Source: Balamuthia mandrillaris
Taxonomy: Eukaryota > Discosea > Longamoebia > Balamuthiidae
DNA: 42,305 nucleotides
Direction of reading: 5' to 3'
Assembly: GCA_031835245.1 (NCBI GenBank)
Contig: JAVKOQ010000408.1
Span: 1-42,305 of the forward strand
Positions 33,301-41,026 of the stretch are shown here, one piece after another; the first letter of the stretch is position 1; the number at the start of each line of letters is the position of its first letter. A model generated the notes under the pieces. It was given only the letters and a program-made list of their open reading frames with translations. It had not been told where the DNA came from and ran no database searches. The translations under genes and the position numbers were made by a program.

Positions 33301-34332
33301 ACGACACTGCTGTAGATACGCCCCATCTTATCAACATACACTTCACCAAAAGCTTCTATAAGCAACTCTTGGGTCTAAATGTGCATTGGAAAGGTTTGTT
33401 CTCTCTCTCCTTCTCTATTTTTTTTCTTCGCTTCTCCTAAACCTCTATTTTCTTTGTGGTGTTCAACCAGACTTTGAGACAGATGACAAACAACTGTATA
33501 CCTCAAAGATTAAGTACATTCTCGAACACAGTTTTGCGGATGAGAACAGTGGACTTCAAGACCTGGGACTGACCTTTACCGAAGAGACGTTCCATCCGGA
33601 TGGAAGCGGCCAGGTTCTCCCCGTTGCTGAACTGAAGCCAGGAGGTGCACAAATTCCTGTCGATGACTCCAACAAAGTAGAATATCTTTATTTATTAAGG
33701 TATTCTCCCTTCTTTCTTTCTTCTTTTATCTTCGCGCTTTTCATCATTCTGCTTTCTCTCTGCCTTTGCTTCTCTTTTTCTTTTTTCTATCCACTTTCTC
33801 GTCCTTCATTTACAAACATTTATTTAAATATAGTCACTATCGTCTGCGAACCATCGTCTCCCAACGCATGCTCCGATTCCAAGAGGGCTTTCACTCGCTT
33901 CTCCCGCAAGACCTCCTCTCCATCCTTGACGAATCCGAACTCGAGCTCCTCTGTTGCGGGCTTCCCTCTCTCTCCCTCTCCGATTGGAAACGTCACACCG
34001 TCGTCTCTTCTACTTTTGCCTCTTCTTCTCCCTCCCTTCCGGATGAAGTCATTCGATGGTTTTGGTTGGCGGTGGATAACTTTACGGAGGAGGAGAGAGC
34101 GCGGCTATTGCAGTTTGTGACGGGAAGCTCTCAGCTGCCGTTCGGTGGGTTCAAAGCGTTACAGCCGAGATTCACCTTGGCGAGGAGCTTCGCCGGCTCG
34201 CCAAACAGCCTGCCCCTGGCGCGAACGTGCTTCCATCGGTTGGAGCTGCCGCCGTATGAGAGCTACGAGGTGCTGGTGGAGCGGTTGCTCTATGCCATCA
34301 ACGAAGCTGCCGAAGGCTTTGGTCTTGTTTAA
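30382..34332 (+). CDS. AREL1-like HECT E3 ubiquitin ligase with filamin-type repeats and N-terminal membrane segments
   Basis: Eleven exons: 30382-30813, 31154-31382, 31468-31625, 31726-31921, 32027-32127, 32190-32267, 32355-32484, 32556-32651, 32797-33393, 33471-33699, 33834-34332 (914 residues; human AREL1 has 823). N-terminal hydrophobic segments (about 20-75) suggest membrane anchoring. Two filamin-like beta domains follow (ARKAGRYSISVLVDGQHVRKSPF; LQPRDRFGNPH to LSYDDKPLQNGSW). The linker matches AREL1 (PKRLYTLRA, SKERNLMYGTYL). The HECT domain shows DMGGLSREFF, FETDDKQLYTSKI, LLQFVTGSSQLPFGGF and the catalytic Cys in ARTCFHRLELP (about residue 881). The C-terminus EGFGLV mirrors human EGFGML. 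A Ser-rich insert of about 90 residues interrupts the N-lobe. Function: ubiquitin transfer from E2 to substrate through the Cys thioester. The first intron is a CTCTC repeat. Confidence 0.96.
30903..31118. repeat. (CTCTC)n microsatellite in HECT intron 1
   Basis: A pentamer and CCCTCT array of about 215 bp in intron 30814-31153, pyrimidine on the sense strand. A CTAAC branch-site word follows at 31133-31137. Confidence 0.95.
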
Positions 34333-34399
34333 AACAAAAGCAAGCCTCGTGTAGTTTGTATAAAGTTTTTTTTTTTACTGTTTTAAGTTGAAAAGCTTA

Positions 34400-35721
34400 T
34401 TAGCCTTGCTTTGCGGCCTCCTCCTTACCGGCACAACACTTTTTGTACTTCTTGCCGCTGTTGCAGGGACACTTCTCGTTCCTTCCGACCTGTTTCGTGT
34501 TGGTCCTCGTAGGGGTGTTCCTCTTGAGGCCGTGCAGCAGGTGGGGCGACTCCTTGACGAGCTCACGGACTTTCTGAAGGTAGGCAGCGTCGTTCCTCTT
34601 CTTCAGCTCCTCAAACTCGGCTATCTCTCTCTCGGTTGTGGGGAAACCGTTCTCCAACCTCTTGACCTCCTCCGTTCGGAGCTGGCCCTCCACGAAGCGA
34701 ATGATGAACTGGTCAATGTCGAAGCGGCTGGTGTTGGGGAACATCTCTTTCATTTGCTCGAATCCAGTTTGAAGCCTGAGCTCAGCTGTTTATTTATCCT
34801 GAATTTAGTCTCTGTGCTCTCTCTCACTCTTTCTCTCTCTCTGAAAAGACTAAACATAAAGAAGCAATAAAAAAAGACAGAAAACAAAAAACAAACCATC
34901 TGACTTGAAAGTGACCAAAAAGTTGTTCATGGCAGCCCAAACGATGCGACCAAGGTGTTCCTTCTCGTGATATTCGATGTGGAGGTCCTCGCAGAGATCG
35001 GCCTGCACGGTACCAATGTCGGTGTTAATGGAGAGCTTGGAGCCGTTGCACTTCCAGATCTCCACTGTTCCTGTTGTCACTGCTCGATTCAACTGCACAG
35101 TACAGTTCTCGCAACCCTCTGTGTTGTTTCAAAGTTGATCAGCGGAGCGAGATGCAAAGAGAGAAAGGAGAGAAGAGAGTAAAGACAGAAAAGAGAAGGG
35201 AGGAAAGAGAAAAGAGATAAACGAACCGATGAGAACTTTGACGCAACGAGAGTTAATGGTGTAGTGGCAGTCTTTGCAGTTTTTGAAGTAGAGAGTGGCC
35301 TTGGCGTTGAGCTCTTGTTTAGTGAGTGTTTCTGTTTGTCCTACTTGTCCCAACTGTTCCACAAGGAAGAGAGAGGGAGAAGTGAGCATTGATGATAAAA
35401 GCAAGAGTTTGGCTCACGCGGAGCAAAGAGAGGAGCGGAGGAGTTGGAAAGAGTAACGAGGAGTGAAAAAAACACAAGAGAGAGCAGAGAGCAGAGAGCA
35501 GAGAGCAGAGAGCAGAGAGAGCGGAGACAGAGCGAGAAAAAACTGACCAAATACTTGGCTTCAGTGGGTTTGGGATTGCCAAACTGGGATTGGATGCGTT
35601 TGCGCTCAGCGGGAGTGAGAGCAGCCAACGGGTCGGAGGTGTTCATAGAAAGGCCGTCGGTGCCGTTTGTCTGTGGGGCGGCAGTTCCGTTGGTTTGTGT
35701 TTCTTCTTTGGGAGCTTCCAT
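34400..35721 (-). CDS. CARP/C-CAP-like beta-helix protein with C-terminal SEC-C zinc motif
   Basis: Exons: 35721-35548, 35353-35227, 35118-34897, 34785-34400 (302 residues). A polar N-terminus (about 1-70) precedes a run of short beta strands with the look of the CARP fold found in the C-terminal domain of adenylyl-cyclase-associated protein and tubulin cofactor C (YFKNCKDCHYTINSRCVKVL, ENCTVQLNRA, TVEIWKCNGSKLSINTD). After about residue 190 comes a helical part, and the end is a SEC-C motif (NEKCPCNSGKKYKKCCAG), which binds zinc through C-x-C and CC/CH in SecA-type tails. No actin or tubulin function can be asserted. The stop lies 67 bp from the HECT stop, tail to tail. A spliced 5' untranslated exon may exist at about 35946-36010, ending in a GTACGT donor. 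Confidence 0.82.
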
Positions 35722-36315
35722 GATTTTTAATGTTTTCTTGCGTGTTTTTTCTGTTGCGAAGAAGAAAGCGGAGGGAAAGAAGAAGAAGAAGAAGAAGAAA
35801 GAGGAAAGAAACGCACAAATAAATCTGTCAGCACAACAAACAATACGTAATAATGCGAAAGAATTGATTTTTGATACACACGAAAAATGCACACACAAAA
35901 AAAAAAACGTGGAAGCCACCACGATAGTTTTAAAAGCATGACGTACCGCTTGGATGTGAGCGAGAAGAGCGAATCGATCGACACAGGCAATCGGAGCGAC
36001 GAGAGGGAAGAATTGCGATACAATTGAAAAAAAAAAAAAAGTGAAGTTCTTTTTTTGCTCTCTATTCGAAAAAAAAAAATGAAAAATGACCAAAAAGTGA
36101 GTGTCGTGACGTGAGGCTCAAGAAAACAAATAAATAGAAGGGAAAGAGAGAGACAAGAATGAGCGGAACGGGGAGGGGGGGGTGAGGGTCTTTTTTGTTT
36201 TCTTCCCTGAAGTGAGAACGAAGAAGAGAGCTTGAGCGAAAAGCTTTGACACGCAACCGTTTGTTGTTTTTTTGCTTTACGGACTTGTCTGTTTTCTTTC
36301 TGTGGACCCTTGGCT

Positions 36316-36358
<43 letters not shown>

Positions 36359-36532
36359 ATCTCTTTCTCTGAAATCACAAAAACGTGGTAGAAAGTGAGG
36401 GACTCCTTTGTTTCTTTACATTTTAAAATCGCACAACAAAAAGAGTAGCGAGAGAAGAGAAAGATGAAGAGAAAGATGAAGAGAGGAGAACGATGAAGAG
36501 AAGTGAAGAGGAGAGGAGAAGGGAGACGCCAC
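35722..36532. other. Intergenic region with a possible 5' untranslated exon of the CARP/SEC-C gene
   Basis: 811 bp. On the minus strand, 36010 down to about 35946 is a higher-complexity block that ends at a strong GTACGT donor and has no ATG. The AG before the CARP/SEC-C start (about 35740) would be the acceptor. From 36060 to 36532 there are A/T tracts and a CT run at about 36319-36355. No other gene seen. Confidence 0.35.
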
Positions 36533-37639
36533 TTAAAACAAAGTACAGCAGCCTCCTCCTCCTTGAACCAGCATGGTGTTTGTTGATGCTCTTCCTCTCG
36601 CTGCAACGGAGGTGGAAGAAGAGGCACCGGTTTCAGCGCTTTTGTTGGTTGATGAGGTCTTGGGCTCTCTACGTTTTTGCCCGGCTCGCTGCAGCGCCGC
36701 TTCATCTATGTCCAGCTCTTCTGGTTCTGGCACATCCGCTTCTTTCTTCTGTGCAGACGAGGCGGCGGAGGTTTTCTTGAAAGACGTCTCTTCTTTTTCG
36801 TCTTCTTTTTGCTCTGCACTCTTTTTGGCAGCGGCTGAGGAAGAAGAAGAAGGTTGAGGCTTAATGCGAGAGGATAAAGCTGCAGATGACGAAACGGAAC
36901 GTTGCCGCTTTTTCTTTTGTTCCTCCTCCTCTCCTTCTGATGAGTCCGTAAAGGAGGAGTCTGACGAATCCGAAGTATCTGTCTCTGACTCGCTCTCTCC
37001 TTCCGACTCGGACTCTGACTCTGACTCCGATTCAGACTCGGATTCAGAGTCGTTCTCCGAAGAGGAGGACGCTCCTTCAGAGGCTGCTCCGTCTTTCTTC
37101 CTTCCACTCTTCTTCCTCCTGTTCTTCGTCTTCTTCTTCTTGACTATTTTGGATAGGGAGTTTGCTCTCATGACTCGGACTGGAGCTTTGCCAGCTTCCA
37201 TCAGTTTCGTCAGGCTGCCTCCTCTCTTCAGAGGCCTTCTCTGACGTTCTCCTCCGCCTCCACTCCCTTCGCCGCCTTCCCCTCCACCGCCTTCAATTGC
37301 TTTCTTCATGCTCTCGCGCAGCTCTCTTTTTTTCTGTAGCCGCTTTTCCTTGCGACGTTGTTCCTTCTCTTTCTTCTTTTCCTCTTTGCGCTGCTTTCTC
37401 TTTTCTTTTCTGGCCAACTTCTTTTGCTTCTTTTCTTCCTTTGACAACGCAGAGGAGTCTTCCTTCTTCTTTGCGTTCTTCTTCTTCTTCCTCCTTGTAC
37501 TCTTCTTCTCCTCGCTCTCGCTTGCTTCTTCCTCGGTCTCTTCCTCCGCATCCTCTTTCCGATGTCTCCTTTTGCTCTCCCTGGTTTTCTTCTCTCTTCT
37601 TTTCTCCCTCTCTTCCTTTCGTCGCGTTTCTTCTGGCAT
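36533..37639 (-). CDS. Highly charged Ser/Glu/Lys-rich protein ending in a CAAX box
   Basis: Single exon, 368 residues. The N-terminal third is alternating Lys/Arg/Glu (predicted long single helix or coiled coil), followed by a Gly-rich hinge, a basic stretch, a Ser-Glu/Ser-Asp tract (about 200-245) typical of casein-kinase-2 substrates, and a polar tail. There is no recognisable domain. The last nine residues are GGGGCCTLF: CTLF fits a prenylation box, and Phe at the last place favours geranylgeranylation, with a neighbouring Cys that could be acylated. A nuclear splicing-type protein would be expected from the composition, but the lipid box suggests membrane attachment instead. The start at 37639 is the first ATG; an upstream GTCGAC lies 136 bp away. 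Confidence 0.75.
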   Translation of the reverse strand: MPEETRRKEEREKRREKKTRESKRRHRKEDAEEETEEEASESEEKKSTRRKKKKNAKKKEDSSALSKEEKKQKKLARKEKRKQRKEEKKKEKEQRRKEKRLQKKRELRESMKKAIEGGGGEGGEGSGGGGERQRRPLKRGGSLTKLMEAGKAPVRVMRANSLSKIVKKKKTKNRRKKSGRKKDGAASEGASSSSENDSESESESESESESESEGESESETDTSDSSDSSFTDSSEGEEEEQKKKRQRSVSSSAALSSRIKPQPSSSSSAAAKKSAEQKEDEKEETSFKKTSAASSAQKKEADVPEPEELDIDEAALQRAGQKRREPKTSSTNKSAETGASSSTSVAARGRASTNTMLVQGGGGCCTLF

Positions 37640-38660
37640 AGTATGAGCTGGTATCCTGCTTCAAAGCCTCTTCTTCCTCTTCTTCTGCTTCCTCTTTGCT
37701 TTGTTGCTCGAAATTTTCGTTTTGTGTGGAGCGAAACGACGGCAGCAATATTACCGGTTTCCTTTAACATTTTCGTCGACATTTACATGACAAATATTTG
37801 GAAATTTTCCTTTTAAAGGTAAAAATAGGCGATATTTATTGCTCTATCGCAATATATCTGGACAAATAGTGGGAGGACAAGAAGAGCAAGAACGAGAGTC
37901 AACGATTGTTTCGGAAGCGAGTGGAACACCAAGCTCCACAACGTGCGAGTGAGAGGTTGTTGTAGAAAAGCTCGCCCGTCGCGGGGGTAGACTCTCGAGA
38001 AGGAGAGGTAAGTACCAAGCCACTGCGATTGCCGAGATTTTCTACAACAACGCCGGGAGTGTTATGAGGGGCGTCGACGGCGTGAGGTTTGCATCCACAG
38101 CTCAACTATCGGAAGAGGAAAAAAAACAGGGTGAGAATCGAGCGTACAAGGAAAGACAGAACAAAAAAATAAACAAGACAAAGCGTTGGTGGCTCAGAGA
38201 TGCGTGGTTGGAATCAACAAAGAGGAATAGTTCCCTTGAAGCAAAGAACCGACAAGGAGGCACCTCCTTGTTTTTTTACAAAAAAACAAAGAGGGGTCAA
38301 CGGCACCCCTTCCCGGCACCCCAAGAGAGCACTCCTCTCCATTCATTTGGCATAAGTTCGTAATCATCGCCAACAACATACAACGTATGGTAGTGAAAAT
38401 AATACACACACAGCGGGAGGAGGCAAAGGGTACGAACCAAGCGGAGCGGAGAATGTGTAGCACAGGGTAGTGGGCGTGTTTTGAGTTCTTTTTAGAAACT
38501 TTACTGATAGAATTAAAAAAAATCGACAAAAATTGGACTTAAAAAATACAAAAAGTAAATTTTTGTACGAGGGGTCCCTCACAACCCTCGCGCAAAAAAC
38601 GAAAATTCAACCCCTTTGCCGAAATTCCAGTTCGGAGTTCAGACTAGCCTCCGGTTCGAC
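37640..38660. other. 1 kb intergenic region holding a GTCGAC element, a possible structured RNA and a short palindrome
   Basis: GTCGAC at 37775-37780 belongs to the promoter of the charged-protein gene. 37880-38060 is GC-richer than its surroundings and full of inverted repeats (see the RNA candidate). 38242-38261 is a near-perfect palindrome, ACAAGGAGG-CA-CCTCCTTGT, followed by a T run. A 99-codon plus-strand frame at 38064-38363 is not convincing as a gene. Confidence 0.4.
37956..38051. ncRNA. Candidate structured RNA or fold-back element
   Basis: GTTGTTGTAGAAAA (37956-37969) is exactly complementary to TTTTCTACAACAAC (38038-38051). After one G-A mismatch, CTCG (37971-37974) pairs with CGAG (38033-38036), giving an 18-pair helix. 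Inside lie two small hairpins, CCCG-TCG-CGGG (37975-37985) and CTCTC-GAGAAG-GAGAG (37992-38007). Just outside, GTGGA (37921-37925) pairs with TCCAC (37935-37939). The strand is unknown. A perfect splice donor (AG then GTAAGT) at 38008 on the plus strand allows the alternative that this is part of an untranslated exon-intron boundary. Confidence 0.35.
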
Positions 38661-39899
38661 TCACACCCCGGTTGCTTCGCTTTCTGGTTGGGCTTTTCTT
38701 CCCTTTGGTGTGGCGGTCTTCTTCTTCTTCTCTCCCGTCTTTATGGCCTTCTCCTTTGTTGTCTTGGCCTTTGGTGAATCCGCTTTCGTGTTGGCAGAAG
38801 CAGGTTTGGGTGCCGTTGTCTTGGCCTTTGTTGGTGTGGCGGTCTTCTTCTTCTTCTCTCCCGTCTTTATGGCCTCCTCCTTCGTTGTCTTCTTGTCGGA
38901 AGAGGCTTTGGTTTTTTGTGGTGGCTGAGGTTGCTGTTGAGCTTCGTGGTTAAGGGCATAGTGGGCAATGACCAAAGAATCGGCCATGTCATAGTTGGCA
39001 GCAGCCAAGGAGCCCGTTCGAGTCCTCTGGACGTACTTCTCCGGGATGAGGTCCTTCACTCTAGCCCAAACCAGAGTCTTGATGTTGACCGTTCTGCTTG
39101 GTGCTCCTTTGTGTCCCTCCCCCTCTCCTTCTTGTTGCTCCATGTTCTCTGCTTCCCTTTTCTTGGTGAGAGCTGGCTTACGAATGCCGAACTGGACTCT
39201 TGCCGTGTTAGGATGAATTCGCATCGGCTCTTGGCCAAACATGCGATGGAGCTCATAGCAAACCACGGCATTGAAGTTGGAGAGCTTCATGATGTCAGCC
39301 GTGCGCCAGTGGCTGCCAGCAAAGACCTTGAGCGAGTCCTCCACCGCCACTGCCCATTGCAAGCCCGCCTTCTTTGCTTTGGTTTCTCCGGCGGTGTTGT
39401 TGGTGCCTCCCTGCTCTTGGACCATTTCATGGAGGGTCTGACGGAGGACGTTCATCTTGTCAAAGAGGGTGGAGTGGTCCTTAGTGTCCACGCAGCGTAT
39501 ATCCAGGAGCTTGCCATCCTTGCCGTCCAGTATGGTGATGCCGGTGCAGTTGGTATTGATATCCAAGCCCAACACTCTGTCCACGGCTTGAGCACCGGAG
39601 CGCTGGGTGAAGGAGGCTGAGGAGTTGGTCTTCTTCTTTGTTGCAGTGGGGGAACTCCTTTTAGTTGTTGTTGTTGTTGTTGTTTGTGGGTCCGCCTCGT
39701 CGGCTTCTTTCTTCTTTGTTGTGGCATAGCCGTGAAGTCCAACCAAGCTGCCCCGCGAGGCAAGAGGAGAAGGAGGGGAGCCCGCGAGACCTCTCGCAGA
39801 GAGGCAACCGCGCACGAAAAGACCGGAGGAGGAGCGCTGCAGGCGAGCCCCCATGGGGGACGTGCCCAAGAAAACCGCTCTGCTGCCGCCGCCAAACAT
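38661..39899 (-). CDS. RuvC/RNase H-fold Holliday-junction resolvase-like protein, probably mitochondrial
   Basis: Single exon, 412 residues. The first 60 residues are rich in Arg/Ser/Ala/Gly without acidic residues, fitting a mitochondrial presequence. The core shows VLGLDINTNCTGITILDG (first strand with the metal-binding Asp), VAVEDSLKVFAG (Glu on the next strand), SNFNAVVCYELH, a basic segment and YDMADSLVIAHYAL (two Asp on the final helix). That is the order of acidic residues in RuvC-type nucleases such as fungal Cce1/Ydc2 and plant Moc1. Likely role: cutting four-way DNA junctions in organelle DNA so that genomes segregate. The C-terminal 90 residues are Lys/Ala/Thr-rich and contain a 42-residue duplication. 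The plus-strand GTCGAC at 40007 lies 108 bp upstream of the start. Confidence 0.82.
   Translation of the reverse strand: MFGGGSRAVFLGTSPMGARLQRSSSGLFVRGCLSARGLAGSPPSPLASRGSLVGLHGYATTKKKEADEADPQTTTTTTTKRSSPTATKKKTNSSASFTQRSGAQAVDRVLGLDINTNCTGITILDGKDGKLLDIRCVDTKDHSTLFDKMNVLRQTLHEMVQEQGGTNNTAGETKAKKAGLQWAVAVEDSLKVFAGSHWRTADIMKLSNFNAVVCYELHRMFGQEPMRIHPNTARVQFGIRKPALTKKREAENMEQQEGEGEGHKGAPSRTVNIKTLVWARVKDLIPEKYVQRTRTGSLAAANYDMADSLVIAHYALNHEAQQQPQPPQKTKASSDKKTTKEEAIKTGEKKKKTATPTKAKTTAPKPASANTKADSPKAKTTKEKAIKTGEKKKKTATPKGRKAQPESEATGV
38707..38896. repeat. 126-bp-period internal duplication in the resolvase C-terminal tail
   Basis: A block of about 65 bp starting at 38707 recurs at 38833 with few changes; the period of 126 bp is 42 codons. 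It encodes two copies of AIKTGEKKKKTATP with flanks. Confidence 0.9.
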
Positions 39900-40377
39900 C
39901 TCTCCTCTCTCCTCTCTCTCTCTGCCTCCGTTCTTCGCTATCCGAACGGACTTTTCGTTTAAATTTAGGTTATTGCAGAGATCAATTCCAGGAAAATGAA
40001 ATAATTGTCGACAACGAGATCTCTTGTTTGATTTACGATTGGTGATTTAGCACTAAAATTTTCCCGATCGGCACCCGATGAGGCAACAAACAGGAGAGAC
40101 TTTAGGGGTAGAGGGGAGCTGTTCTCTTCTCTCTCTCAGGATAGACAGGCAGGACATCCTCGGTCTGTCAGCACGAGAGGAAGGAAGGACAGCGTAGCCA
40201 TGGTAGAAAATCGGTAACAAATCGGTATAGAATTCCTTCCTATCTATGCCTTGGGAAGATAGCTTCCCCCTCTTGTCTGTTCTTTCTTTTCAGTTCTTTT
40301 GTGCTGCTGACTGCGACGACAAACTTGATACATTCGGTGCACGTTACACAACAACAGCAACAAACAGATAACTCTCA
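39900..40377. promoter_or_regulatory. Divergent promoter region with GTCGAC at 40007-40012
   Basis: 478 bp between divergent starts. TTGTCGACAA at 40005-40014 is a ten-base palindrome, identical to the one before the HECT gene. No gene seen. Confidence 0.4.
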
Positions 40378-40984
40378 ATGGAGACCGTGTGGGAGTTGCA
40401 CAAGGAGGGACATCCGGGCAAGCCCATGAGGCTGAAGCCCACACAGAGGGCGAAGGAGTACTTCCTGAAGGACCTCACCCCTGGCCAATACGCCCTCATC
40501 CTTCACACCACCGACCATTTGCTTCCTGGCGGTACGTTGCTCTCTCTCTCTCTCTCTCTCTCTTTTGTCGTTTGTCTCCTTGTGGCGTCTCAGCTCCGTC
40601 TTGTCGGTTCTTTCTGCTCACTGTTAAACAAAACAACCAGGAAAGAAGGGACCACGTTACATCTCCTGCGATGTGGAGGTGCGCGCGCCTCACATGGAGA
40701 AGCCCTTGTGGAGGGACATCTACAAGCTGCACTCGGGCTCGCCCACGGAGGCCATCGAGTTTGAGGTCAAGCCGGAGACCTCGCCGGCCTCCCTGCGGCT
40801 CTACTTGCAGTCCCACTCGCCTTTTTTGTTGGGGATGAAGGTCATGGCCAAGCTGGTCAAGAACTACGCGGCAGAGGTGGCGAGACTGACGGAAGAGTTC
40901 TTGTCTCAACCATTTGGTGCTAGCTACAAGGTAAGGAAAAGAAGAAAGAGGATTGAAAGGAAAGGGAAAGATGAAGATAGCGAG

Positions 40985-41026
<42 letters not shown>

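Noticed and set aside
36300-36360. CT-rich tract considered as a coding Arg/Glu repeat
   Set aside because: It is a plain (CT)n microsatellite in the 3' flank of the charged-protein gene.
38000-38020. Minus-strand GTACTTACCT resembling the 5' end of U1 snRNA
   Set aside because: The downstream sequence lacks U1 stem-loops and an Sm site; the match is simply the complement of a splice donor consensus.
38064-38363. 99-codon plus-strand frame in the large intergenic region
   Set aside because: Lys/Arg-rich, no homology signal, and it crosses a palindrome; could be an exon of an unseen gene but support is insufficient.
38645-38670. GGTTCGACTC, similar to a tRNA B box
   Set aside because: The flanks do not form a T stem and no A box lies upstream; it overlaps the resolvase stop region.
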